NCBI GenBank assembly: GCA_900551365.1
Contig: URVZ01000078.1
Span: 1 to 7,987, forward strand
Reading direction: 5' to 3'
Length of the DNA: 7,987 nucleotides
Source of the DNA: an uncultured Collinsella sp.
Lineage (GTDB): Bacteria > Actinomycetota > Coriobacteriia > Coriobacteriales > Coriobacteriaceae
Position numbers and translations under genes: made by a program. Positions within the stretch are counted from its first letter, which is position 1; each line of letters starts with the position of its first letter. The notes beneath the pieces were generated by a model, which made no database searches, had not been told where the DNA came from, and saw only the letters and a program-made list of their open reading frames with translations. This document shows positions 1-6,874 of the stretch, in pieces.

Positions 1-1129
1 AGTAGTAGGCCCACATGGCTTCGACTTCGTTGAGGACCTCTACGACGCCCCAGCGTCGGGCGCTGCGGCTGGCCGAGTTGGGATCGAAGACTTCAATCTG
101 GTCGGCGTCGTCAATACCGTAAAGTACAATGTAGTGGCCCACGTTGGTAAAGGTGCCCGGCCGAACGGCGGCGATGACGGGCGCTCCCGAACGCAGCGCC
201 TGAGTCATCGAGTCGCGATCGTTATGAAGCTCCGTTCCGTTAAGTCCCAACTGCCACGCACCGCTCGTCATAAACGACCATTCGGTTGCACCGGTGGGGG
301 CGTAATTGCCTGCCTCGGAAAGCGCGCACATATCGACGGGAGTCATATCGGTGCGTCCCGTCTTAAAGATATAGACCATGGTGAGGCACGTAGGCCCGCA
401 AGCATTTTGGCGGATGGTACCGCCGGCGTAAGGCAGCTCCGACCATGCAGGGTCGATCTGATAGATATGGGGCATCGTGCCGGCTTGCCATTGCGAGCGC
501 GGGGTCGAAAAGGCGAAAGAATAACCGGGCGCGACGGGGGCCTTGAGCAGCTTGTCCTCGGCGGTGGGCTCGAGACCGGCTGATCCGTGGGAGATACACG
601 AGCCTAAAAATAAAAAGAGCAGGCACGCGACGATGGAGCAAAGCGCGATGCGTGCGCGGCGGAAGGGTAGAGCGGGAGCGCCGGAGCCGGCTCGAGATGC
701 CGGGCGAGAGCTCAGGCCGCTGCGTCCGTTCTGCGGGCGCGAAAAAGAACGGCGGACAAAGATGCCGGGCTGGGGGCGACCGTTGCGACGCAGTTGCGGC
801 ACATCGGTCTGGCGCTGGCGCGTGCCCGTGAAAGAGCGCGTGCTTTGGCGTTGATCGGTACTGCGACTGCGCCGTTCGGTTTTAGCGTTGGATCTGCTCG
901 AAGCGACGGCACCGTCGCGTCTGCGAGTCGCAGCGGTACTAGCCTGCCCTCGAGTCTCAGAACCGCTGGTGTTTTGCCGAGGCGTAGGGCGGGGCTGCCG
1001 TTGCGAGCTGCTTGGATACTGCGGGCTGGCGGCGGTGGAAGAAGACGAGCTTCCGGGCGTCGGCGTAGCGCGACCGGCAAGGCGAACGCTCTGTCGCCGT
1101 TGATCGCCGTCGTTAAAACCATATGCCAT
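1..1129 (-). CDS. Membrane-anchored C39-like cysteine peptidase, C-terminus cut off by window edge
   Basis: Minus-strand frame open from ATG at 1129 to the window edge, giving 376 residues without a stop. The start has a good Shine-Dalgarno (AGGCGG, 1135-1140, 5 nt before the ATG) and an in-frame TAA directly before it. Residues 1-160 are low-complexity, rich in Ser, Arg, Gln and Pro. Residues 161-178 form one hydrophobic segment ending in LGSC. The rest looks extracytoplasmic and resembles Peptidase_C39_2 (papain-like): QNACGPTC with Cys244 as nucleophile and Gln241 as possible oxyanion residue, GHYIVLYG with His332, and FDPN with Asp349. I infer a surface peptidase or peptide-cleaving enzyme; the substrate cannot be told. 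The Arg-rich tail before the membrane segment fits a type II anchor with the tail inside. LGSC also resembles a lipobox, but a 160-residue tail before it would be atypical. Domain assignment is fairly sure, specific function unknown. Confidence 0.8.
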   Translation of the reverse strand, partial: MAYGFNDGDQRRQSVRLAGRATPTPGSSSSSTAASPQYPSSSQRQPRPTPRQNTSGSETRGQASTAATRRRDGAVASSRSNAKTERRSRSTDQRQSTRSFTGTRQRQTDVPQLRRNGRPQPGIFVRRSFSRPQNGRSGLSSRPASRAGSGAPALPFRRARIALCSIVACLLFLFLGSCISHGSAGLEPTAEDKLLKAPVAPGYSFAFSTPRSQWQAGTMPHIYQIDPAWSELPYAGGTIRQNACGPTCLTMVYIFKTGRTDMTPVDMCALSEAGNYAPTGATEWSFMTSGAWQLGLNGTELHNDRDSMTQALRSGAPVIAAVRPGTFTNVGHYIVLYGIDDADQIEVFDPNSASRSARRWGVVEVLNEVEAMWAYY

Positions 1130-1271
1130 TTAAACCGCCTTGCCTCATGTATAACCCGTCTATCCTACAAAAAAGATGTACAACAAATGCGTGCGCGCGC
1201 CAAAAGCTCGGTAAACGGCACGAACGGGGGCGAGTTTGGCGCTATAAAACGACACCCTCCTCGAGCTAAGA

Positions 1272-1296
1272 GAAAGGGGCTCTTTGGGCCCCTTTC
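1272..1296 (-). terminator. Rho-independent terminator of the downstream YfcC-family gene
   Basis: Perfect 9-bp inverted repeat GAAAGGGGC / GCCCCTTTC around a 7-nt loop, 31 bp past the stop of the carrier gene at 1327. Read on the minus strand the right arm runs into CCCCTTTCTCTT, a short interrupted U-tract. It separates the carrier gene from the peptidase gene, which probably has its own promoter in the AT-richer stretch 1141-1200. Confidence 0.7.
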
Positions 1297-1326
1297 AAAA
1301 GATGTGATTTGTGGTGCGCCCGCCGA

Positions 1327-2805
1327 TTACAAAACGAGCATCAGCACGGTGACAAACGAAACGGTAATCACGGTAAGCAGGACCATGTATTTGGCGGCCG
1401 TCTTGATGTAGGTCGCGTAGCTTACCTGGGCAAGCTCGAGGCCAGCCATGATGGACCCGCATGTGGGAGTGATCATCGCTACAACGCCGTGTGTGGCGAG
1501 GTAGATTGCGACCATGGCTTCGGGGGCAAAGCCTAAGGATGCCGCCAACGGTCCCATGATAGGCATCGAGACGGTTGCCATGCCCGTACTCGAGGGGATG
1601 AGGAAAGACAGGGCAAAGTAGAGCGCATAGGAGAGCGGGGCAAAGACTGTGGCGGATACGCCGGCGAGCGCGTTGGCGGCGTTGGTGAGGATCCACACAT
1701 CGAGTCCGGTGATGGACATGAGCACGGAGACGCCGCGGGCGACGGCGACGACGAGCGCGACAGAAACAAGGTCGGCGCAGCCGTGCAGGATGGTGTCGAC
1801 GAGTTCTTTCTCCTGCATACCGGCAACCTTGCCGATAATAATTGTCATGGTGAAGAACCAGATGCCGCATTCGGTAAAGTACCACTGACCAAGTGGCAGG
1901 CCAGTCAAAAGTGCGCTCCATGCGGTGCTGAGGTCATCGCCCTTGGCACCGATATCAAATAGGCCAACTCCGAATGTCTGCCACGGAATAAAGCCGATGA
2001 TCATGACGACAAACGTGAGGGCGAAGAGAACAAGGACGCGCTTTTGAATTTTGGAAAGCTCGACGTGCGCGTCCTCGGCGGAATCGCCGTCCTTGTCGCC
2101 GTAGAGACGCTCGGCGGTCTCCCATTCCTCGGGGGTGAGCGATGAGGCGGCGCGGTCGGTGCGGACGCACTTGGCATACCGCATGACAAAAATGATGCCC
2201 GAAATCTCGGCGATGGCGAACATAACCAGACCGATGCCGATCATGAGTCCCTGGTCATAGGGGATGCCGGCTGCCTTGAGAGCATCAAGCGCGAGTCCGG
2301 TCGAAAACGGGTTGACCGTCGATCCCAAAACGCCAAGGCCGCAGCCCATGAGAACTACCATGCATCCAACGAGCGGATCCCAACCCATGGCAAACGTGAC
2401 CGATGCCAGGAGCAGGTAGAAGGGGACGGATTCCTCGAGCATGCCGTACGTGGATCCGCAGATGCCAAAGGCGAGCATGAGAACAGGAACGAGCAATAGA
2501 TCATTACCGCCTAGTTTACGGACGAGCACGGCGATGCCGGTGTCGAGCGCGCCCGTTTTTTGGACTACGCCCAGGAAACCGCCAAGCACAAGAATGAACA
2601 CGCAGACCTGCATGGCGCTCTCAAAGCCCAAGAAGGGAGAAGCCATAAAGTTGCCAAGCGTTGCGGCCTGCACGTCAGGGCTAAATGACGAGACGACCCA
2701 CGAGGCGATGGCCACGAGCAACAGGCAGCCAAAGAGAATGGTAAAAGATGAGGGCATCTGGCGTGGCTTACGTTCTTTGCCAGATGCGGCAGCCTTATCC
2801 GACAT
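1327..2805 (-). CDS. YfcC/DcuC-family membrane carrier (first of two paralogs)
   Basis: A 492-residue polytopic membrane protein of the YfcC type (C4-dicarboxylate anaerobic carrier superfamily, DcuC-like, COG1288). The order is a short basic cytoplasmic N-terminus, then many hydrophobic helices, with a charged cytoplasmic loop around 215-255 dividing two halves. Each half carries a signature: NPFSTG at 165-170 and IPSSTG at 403-408, followed by ITPT at 445-448; QWYFTE lies at 307-312. The second carrier in this window has the same motifs at matching places. I chose the ATG at 2805 because AAGGAG (2812-2817) sits 6 nt upstream; an in-frame ATG 12 codons earlier lacks such a site. Family members include predicted arginine/ornithine or peptide/amino-acid exchangers, but the substrate here is unproven. 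It is probably transcribed alone, between a long regulatory region and its own terminator. Confidence 0.88.
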   Translation of the reverse strand: MSDKAAASGKERKPRQMPSSFTILFGCLLLVAIASWVVSSFSPDVQAATLGNFMASPFLGFESAMQVCVFILVLGGFLGVVQKTGALDTGIAVLVRKLGGNDLLLVPVLMLAFGICGSTYGMLEESVPFYLLLASVTFAMGWDPLVGCMVVLMGCGLGVLGSTVNPFSTGLALDALKAAGIPYDQGLMIGIGLVMFAIAEISGIIFVMRYAKCVRTDRAASSLTPEEWETAERLYGDKDGDSAEDAHVELSKIQKRVLVLFALTFVVMIIGFIPWQTFGVGLFDIGAKGDDLSTAWSALLTGLPLGQWYFTECGIWFFTMTIIIGKVAGMQEKELVDTILHGCADLVSVALVVAVARGVSVLMSITGLDVWILTNAANALAGVSATVFAPLSYALYFALSFLIPSSTGMATVSMPIMGPLAASLGFAPEAMVAIYLATHGVVAMITPTCGSIMAGLELAQVSYATYIKTAAKYMVLLTVITVSFVTVLMLVL

Positions 2806-2886
2806 ACAAAGCTCCTTCACGGAAAGCCCTGCCTCCGCCATGGGAGACGGGGCTCTCGTTAATCAATAAGGTCTTGACTCTGTTGT

Positions 2887-2914
2887 CGACTTGAAAGCTG
2901 CACCCTTCAAGTCG
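2887..2914 (-). promoter_or_regulatory. Perfect 9-bp inverted repeat upstream of the carrier gene
   Basis: CGACTTGAA (2887-2895) and TTCAAGTCG (2906-2914) are exact inverted repeats separated by 10 nt (AGCTGCACCC). The element ends 82 bp before the carrier's start codon. No U-tract follows on the minus strand, so it is not a terminator. Its size and symmetry fit an operator for a dimeric regulator, or a leader hairpin if transcription starts further upstream. The protein that might bind it cannot be named. Confidence 0.45.
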
Positions 2915-2953
2915 GGGAAGTAATGCGTTTAATAAAGCGTGCATCACATATCA

Positions 2954-2959
2954 ATAATA
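2954..2959 (-). promoter_or_regulatory. Candidate -10 box for the carrier gene
   Basis: On the minus strand TATTAT matches the sigma70 -10 consensus at five of six bases, with a G-G before it. The region 16-17 bp upstream (GTCCTC/TCCTCA) is a poor -35, so activation by a regulator would be needed. If used, the transcript would have a leader of about 140 nt containing the 2887-2914 hairpin. Weak call. Confidence 0.2.
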
Positions 2960-3038
2960 CCATCCGGTGAGTATGTGAGGACATCTATGGTGGCATGTAT
3001 TCCGCAAACGAGCCGACCTATCGGTAAACGTACAATGT

Positions 3039-3058
3039 GATATACGTTGTCGCATATA
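3039..3058. promoter_or_regulatory. AT-rich imperfect dyad, possible operator
   Basis: GATATACG (3039-3046) and CGCATATA (3051-3058) form an imperfect inverted repeat (6 of 8 positions pair) around TTGT. It lies upstream of the candidate promoter of the carrier gene, where an activator could bind. It does not match a known CRP, FNR or ArgR consensus well. Low confidence. Confidence 0.2.
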
Positions 3059-3174
3059 GATGCGGGTATTTTTAAGGACTGGTCCCTAGTGATCCCTTTT
3101 CTGTTGGTCTGGTGGCCCCTGCTGTTTTGGTTCGCGGCGACTGCACGTCGCTTAGACGATAGGGGGAGCAATAA

Positions 3175-3205
3175 AACGGGATGAAGAATAGGCCTTCATC
3201 CCGTT
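3175..3205 (-). terminator. Strong rho-independent terminator after the hydroxyacid dehydrogenase gene
   Basis: Perfect 12-bp stem AACGGGATGAAG / CTTCATCCCGTT with a 7-nt loop, 32 bp beyond the TAG at 3237. In minus-strand orientation the stem is followed by CGTTTTATTG, giving a U-rich tail. This marks the end of the arginine-cluster transcript and isolates the second carrier gene. Confidence 0.85.
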
Positions 3206-3236
3206 GAGCCACGTGTTCTGGAAGCAGTTTAAGCTC

Positions 3237-4244
3237 CTACAACACGTTTACGACAGGAACGTCGTTAACCAACTTGAAGAGCTGGTCCTTTTCGCCCTTG
3301 AGGAAGTGTCCGATGTTGTTGCACGGGAAGATCATGAGGTCGCGTAGCGACGAAGACGAATAGAACGCAGAGTGCGGCGTGATAATCACGTTGTCGCGGC
3401 CAACGAGCGGGTGGTTTGCCAGGTCGGGCGTCTCGTCATACAGAACATCGGCGCCAAACGCGCGAATCTGGCCAGAATCGAGAGCTTCGATAAGAGCGGG
3501 TTCGTCCATGCAGAGGCCACGGCCCAGGTTAATGACGATGGGCTTTTTCTTCATCTTGGCGAACTTCTCGGCGTCAAAGTAATGATAGTTCGTCTCGTTA
3601 AGATTCATATGATTGATAATGATGTCGGCCTCGGCCAAAACCTCGTCGATCTCGGCCTGCTCGACACCGTTTTGCCCAAAAAGGTTCTGGTCGATAAAGG
3701 GGTCGTTGGAGATGATGCGCTTGACAAGGCCCTTGGCTTTACGGGCGGTGCACTTGCCGATTTTGCCAAAACCAAAGATGCCGAGGGTCTGGTCTTCAAG
3801 ACGAGGCACCTCGGGAGCCGCGGCGTAATCCCAACGGTGCTCCTGCTCAATCTGACCGATGTAGAACTTGAAGTTCTTGTTGAGCGCGTACATATAGGCG
3901 ATGGCGCTTTCGGAGACATCCCAGGTGCAGTATTCGCCGACGGGGCAGACGCCCACGCCGCGCGCAGTTGCCTCGTCCATGTCTACGTTGTCATAGCCGG
4001 TGGCGTTGATGGCGATGACCTTGAGGTTGGGAGCGTGCTCGAACGCTTCCTTGTCCACCTTGATGAAGGCAGTGAGCAGAGCGTCGGCATCGGCAAGATG
4101 CTCGTAGAACTCCTCGCGTGCCTCATCGGTATACGCGTAAACCTCAACATCGATATCCTCACCCAGATGAGATTTGAGGGTCTCGGTTTCGAGGTCGTGC
4201 TGGGGCATCATGCTCTCGGCATAATCGCTGATCAAGATCTTCAT
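3237..4244 (-). CDS. D-2-hydroxyacid dehydrogenase (NAD-dependent)
   Basis: A 335-residue member of the D-isomer-specific 2-hydroxyacid dehydrogenase family, normal length for it. These enzymes reversibly reduce a 2-keto acid to a D-2-hydroxy acid with NADH in the cytoplasm. Visible features: Rossmann motif GFGKIG at 158-163, Asp181 (NDPF) at the end of the second strand favouring NAD over NADP, catalytic Arg242 in NLGRG, Glu271 in DETPD and His291 in TPHSAF. The ATG at 4244 is preceded by AAAGGAAG five bases upstream; an upstream in-frame ATG at 4340 lies inside the terminator hairpin region and would add 32 non-homologous-looking residues. A rho-independent terminator sits just upstream, so it is either expressed by read-through from the amidinotransferase gene or from an unseen promoter. 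Substrate is open: D-lactate-type NADH disposal, or a keto acid linked to arginine breakdown. Confidence 0.9.
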   Translation of the reverse strand: MKILISDYAESMMPQHDLETETLKSHLGEDIDVEVYAYTDEAREEFYEHLADADALLTAFIKVDKEAFEHAPNLKVIAINATGYDNVDMDEATARGVGVCPVGEYCTWDVSESAIAYMYALNKNFKFYIGQIEQEHRWDYAAAPEVPRLEDQTLGIFGFGKIGKCTARKAKGLVKRIISNDPFIDQNLFGQNGVEQAEIDEVLAEADIIINHMNLNETNYHYFDAEKFAKMKKKPIVINLGRGLCMDEPALIEALDSGQIRAFGADVLYDETPDLANHPLVGRDNVIITPHSAFYSSSSLRDLMIFPCNNIGHFLKGEKDQLFKLVNDVPVVNVL

Positions 4245-4280
4245 GGGTGCTTCCTTTCCCCTTTGAGGGGCTTGTGGGTA

Positions 4281-4323
4281 AAAAGGGGCGCCGCAGCGCC
4301 GGAATCCAGCGGAGCGGCGCCCC
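4281..4323 (-). terminator. Rho-independent terminator/attenuator between the amidinotransferase and dehydrogenase genes
   Basis: Perfect 10-bp stem GGGGCGCCGC (4285-4294) / GCGGCGCCCC (4314-4323) with a 19-nt loop that can itself pair in part (CGC..GCG). On the minus strand the stem is followed directly by TTTTT (4280-4284 side), the classic intrinsic terminator layout. It lies 43 bp past the TAG at 4366 and 36 bp before the next ATG, so it should reduce transcription of the dehydrogenase relative to the upstream genes. Confidence 0.8.
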
Positions 4324-4365
4324 ATGAGAGGCTCGGACAAATACTGTCCAGGCGAAACGTTCGGA

Positions 4366-5223
4366 CTACGGACGCTCGATCGGCTGGGTCAGGCAGTGCG
4401 GGCCGCCGCCGGCGTGCAGGATCTGGTCGAGCGGCACGTCGATGACCTCGATGCCCAGAGCGCGCATCTTGTCGTTGATGTGCTTGTTCTTCTCGATGGC
4501 AACGACCTTGTTGTTGCCGATGCACTGGACGTTGCAGCCGTGCTTGTACATATCCTCACTGGCGACGGGGATGAGCTCGAAGCCGCGGCGCTTGAGCATC
4601 TGCAGGAAGTTATAGGGCAGCTGGTCAATGCAAGCGAGCGCAACTTGGGGAGCGACGATGTTAAAGATCATGTCAAGGTGCAGGTTGTCGGGCGGGCAGG
4701 GAACGCCGACGACGGTATAGCCAAACTTCTCGAGCTGATGGCGGAGGCTGGCGACTCCCTGTTCATCGGTACGATCGACCATGCCCCAGGCGAGCGTATG
4801 CTCATCGATCATCCAGAAGTCGCCGCCCTCCATGCAACCTGCGTTAACGCGGGCGACGATGGGGACACCCATCTCCTTAAGCTTTGCCTCATAGGACTGG
4901 GCCTCGATCTGGCGGACCGGATGACGGAAGTGGCCCATGACGGCGCCTTCCTTGATCATGCAACCATAGTCGCGGGCAAAGGTCATGACCTCGTACTTGG
5001 GGTTGGCCTCGACCTCGACGACCTCGATGCCGTTATCCTTGTAGGCGTCAACGAGCATCTGCCATTCCTTGACCATGATGTCGTTCTGTTCGGTATCGCC
5101 CTTTTTCATCCATTCGGAGGTGATGACGTTGATGCCGTTGAAGGTGTAGTACTTCGGCGAGCACATCATGACCTTTTTGAGCGGATTGGTGGCGTTGGAG
5201 ACGTAGATTTTCTCTTCAGACAT
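4366..5223 (-). CDS. Amidinotransferase/DDAH-family guanidine hydrolase, arginine deiminase-like
   Basis: A 285-residue protein of the amidinotransferase (pentein) fold. Active-site motifs are all present: FARD at 82-85, EGGD at 132-135, HLD with His182 and Asp184, and GGGPHCLTQP with nucleophile Cys277 near the C-terminus. Such enzymes attack the guanidine carbon through a Cys adduct; hydrolases of the group release ammonia or an amine and leave a ureido product. It is far shorter than classical ArcA (about 400 residues) and closer to DDAH or the cyanobacterial arginine dihydrolase domain. Next to an ornithine carbamoyltransferase and a carrier, arginine deiminase (arginine to citrulline plus ammonia) is the best inference; a methylated arginine, another guanidino acid, or dihydrolase activity giving ornithine are alternatives. 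Start at 5223 has AAAGGA 7 nt upstream. It lies 112 bp after the carrier gene. Confidence 0.88.
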   Translation of the reverse strand: MSEEKIYVSNATNPLKKVMMCSPKYYTFNGINVITSEWMKKGDTEQNDIMVKEWQMLVDAYKDNGIEVVEVEANPKYEVMTFARDYGCMIKEGAVMGHFRHPVRQIEAQSYEAKLKEMGVPIVARVNAGCMEGGDFWMIDEHTLAWGMVDRTDEQGVASLRHQLEKFGYTVVGVPCPPDNLHLDMIFNIVAPQVALACIDQLPYNFLQMLKRRGFELIPVASEDMYKHGCNVQCIGNNKVVAIEKNKHINDKMRALGIEVIDVPLDQILHAGGGPHCLTQPIERP

Positions 5224-5266
5224 GGCAGGTTCCTTTCTTTAAGACCTACATACCTTAGATGGAATG

Positions 5267-5305
5267 CGCGCGGCGGGAAAAACGGAGGGGCTTGCCCGCC
5301 GCGCG
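5267..5305 (-). repeat. Perfect GC-rich intergenic hairpin between carrier and amidinotransferase genes
   Basis: CGCGCGGCGGG (5267-5277) and CCCGCCGCGCG (5295-5305) form an 11-bp stem with a 17-nt loop. No U-tract follows it on the minus strand, so it is not a standard terminator. The loop, read on the minus strand, contains CTCCGTTTTT, so a weaker alternative hairpin (CGGG/UCCG) followed by five U residues is possible. A transcript-processing or stability element is the likeliest role. Confidence 0.6.
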
Positions 5306-5335
5306 AGGATTCCCGCGGGGGAGTAGCGCCTAGAC

Positions 5336-6853
5336 CTAGAGCATCACGAGGACGCAGAGGAAGGCGCAGCAGGCGGCGAACAGGACGGCGACGATGGGGG
5401 CGATCTTCTTGACCCAGTCGCCGTAGCTCATGTGCGCCGCGGCCGTGCACGTCATGACGACGATGGAGCACGGGGTGATCATCTTGGCCAGGCCGAGCGC
5501 CATGAGGTAGATGATGACCATGATGTAGACGTCGACGCCGGCGAAGGTGGACAGCGTGCCCATGATGCCCATGGTGGCGGCGGCGAGGCCGGTGGAGCTG
5601 GGGATCAGGCAGGCGATGAGGAAGTAGCAGACCAGGGCGACGACGACGAAGGCGAAGGGCGGCAGGGAGGCCAGCGCGTTCTCGCACATGTTGAGGATGG
5701 ACGGGGTGATCTGGCCGTTGTCCATGACGACCTGGATGCCGCGTGCCAGCGGCACGACGAAGGCGGTGGAGACCAGGCCGGAGGCGCCCTTGAGAATCGT
5801 ATCGATGATAGTGTCGGCATCATAGTGCATGACTACGCCGATGAGGATGACCATGATCAGGGTGATCATCGAGAGCTCGGGGAAATACCAGTTTCCGAAG
5901 GCGGTGATGTCGGTGCCCAGGACGTTGCGCAGGCCCGGGGTTGCGGCGACCCATGCGACGAAGTCCTCGAAGAACGTCCACTCGGGGTTGAGGGAGGTCC
6001 AGGGGGTCAGACCGACGATCATAAAGACGAAGGTAAGTACGAACAGTGCGAGCGCGCCCTTCTGGCGACCGGTGAGGGTGAGGTCCTCGTCGTCGGCGGC
6101 GGGGAACTCCTTGAGGTCCTGCTCGCGCCGGAAGAACTGGACGGACTTCTCGGGATGCGCCTTGATCTTGTCGGCGTAGCGGCAGATCAGGAGGATGACG
6201 AGGCCGGTGAAGATGACGAACATCGCGATGCGGGGAATCATGCCCTCGCCAGGGGAGATGCCGGCGATACCCGATGCGATGCCCGTGGAGAACGGGTTAA
6301 TGATCGACGAGAGGCAGCCGATCTGGGTGCCGAGGACGACGATCATGATCGCGGTGACCGTATCGAGGCCGAGGGCCAGGATGACGGGCACGAACATCAG
6401 GAAGTAGACGATGCCTTCCTCATAGGCGCCTTCGAGCGTACCGAAGAACGCCATCAGGATAACGAGGATGGCGATCAGCGCATGCATGTTGTTCTGATTG
6501 GCGATAGTGATGCGCTTGATGGCCGTCTTGAGCGCGCAGGTGCGATCCATCATCTCGAGTAAGCTGCCGAACAGCATGATGGTGAGGGAGATCGAAATGG
6601 CGCCGGAGACCGTGCCACCGCCGAGCATGCCGGTGATGGGGGCCATGAAGATGTCCCAGAGGCCCTGGGGGTTGCTCTCGACCACGTGGTAGGTGCCGGC
6701 GATGGCGTCGCCGCCCTCGGAGAGCTCGTAGGCTCCGCCGGGGACGAACCAGGTCAGGAGGGCGATGAAGGCGATGACGGCGAACAGGATCACATAGGTG
6801 TTCGGCATCTGGAATTTCTTCCTCGCCGGCTTTTCCTTGATTTCTTCAGCCAT
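5336..6853 (-). CDS. YfcC/DcuC-family carrier, probable arginine/ornithine-type exchanger
   Basis: A 505-residue polytopic membrane protein of the YfcC type (DcuC-like superfamily). A basic N-terminus is followed by hydrophobic helices in two halves split by an acidic cytoplasmic loop around 230-260. Matching signatures occur in each half: NPFSTG at 186-191, IPSSTG at 417-422, then ITPCS at 459-463; NWYFPE is at 321-326. These align with the carrier at 1327-2805, although the overall sequence is well diverged. Start at 6853 has TAAGGA 8 nt upstream; two in-frame TAG codons close it (5336-5338 and 5330-5332). Lying between the ornithine carbamoyltransferase and arginine deiminase-like genes, it most plausibly brings in arginine or citrulline in exchange for ornithine, the job done by ArcD in other bacteria. 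This is inference from position; a peptide or dicarboxylate substrate is possible. Confidence 0.9.
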   Translation of the reverse strand: MAEEIKEKPARKKFQMPNTYVILFAVIAFIALLTWFVPGGAYELSEGGDAIAGTYHVVESNPQGLWDIFMAPITGMLGGGTVSGAISISLTIMLFGSLLEMMDRTCALKTAIKRITIANQNNMHALIAILVILMAFFGTLEGAYEEGIVYFLMFVPVILALGLDTVTAIMIVVLGTQIGCLSSIINPFSTGIASGIAGISPGEGMIPRIAMFVIFTGLVILLICRYADKIKAHPEKSVQFFRREQDLKEFPAADDEDLTLTGRQKGALALFVLTFVFMIVGLTPWTSLNPEWTFFEDFVAWVAATPGLRNVLGTDITAFGNWYFPELSMITLIMVILIGVVMHYDADTIIDTILKGASGLVSTAFVVPLARGIQVVMDNGQITPSILNMCENALASLPPFAFVVVALVCYFLIACLIPSSTGLAAATMGIMGTLSTFAGVDVYIMVIIYLMALGLAKMITPCSIVVMTCTAAAHMSYGDWVKKIAPIVAVLFAACCAFLCVLVML

Positions 6854-6874
6854 GGTGTATTTCCTTACGTGAGG

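Larger units (their letters stand above)
2806..3236. other. 431-bp gene-free intergenic region
   Basis: No convincing coding sequence lies here. The region is richer in A/T than its flanks. From right to left it holds the terminator of the hydroxyacid dehydrogenase (3175-3205), about 130 bp of unassigned sequence containing the 10-bp palindrome-like GGACTGGTCC near 3077, an AT-rich imperfect dyad (3039-3058), a candidate -10 box (2954-2959) and a perfect 9-bp inverted repeat (2887-2914). The layout suits a promoter with operators and a structured leader for the carrier gene that starts at 2805. Confidence 0.6.

Noticed and set aside
363..1411. Short frames over the left-edge gene (363-641 minus, 543-854 plus, 712-1122 minus, 794-1411 plus)
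   Set aside because: They overlap the C39-like gene, whose frame has catalytic motifs and a good start; these are Arg/Pro-rich shadows.
1295..1921. 208-residue minus-strand frame inside the carrier gene
   Set aside because: Out-of-frame overlap of a well-supported membrane protein; His/Arg-rich shadow composition.
2944..3171. 75-residue minus-strand frame in the intergenic region
   Set aside because: Starts at a TTG inside the terminator tail, has no ribosome binding site and resembles no family.
4366..5223. Agmatine deiminase or full-length ArcA
   Set aside because: Length (285) is too short for either and the Cys motif GGGPHCLTQP fits the amidinotransferase/arginine deiminase group rather than agmatine deiminase.
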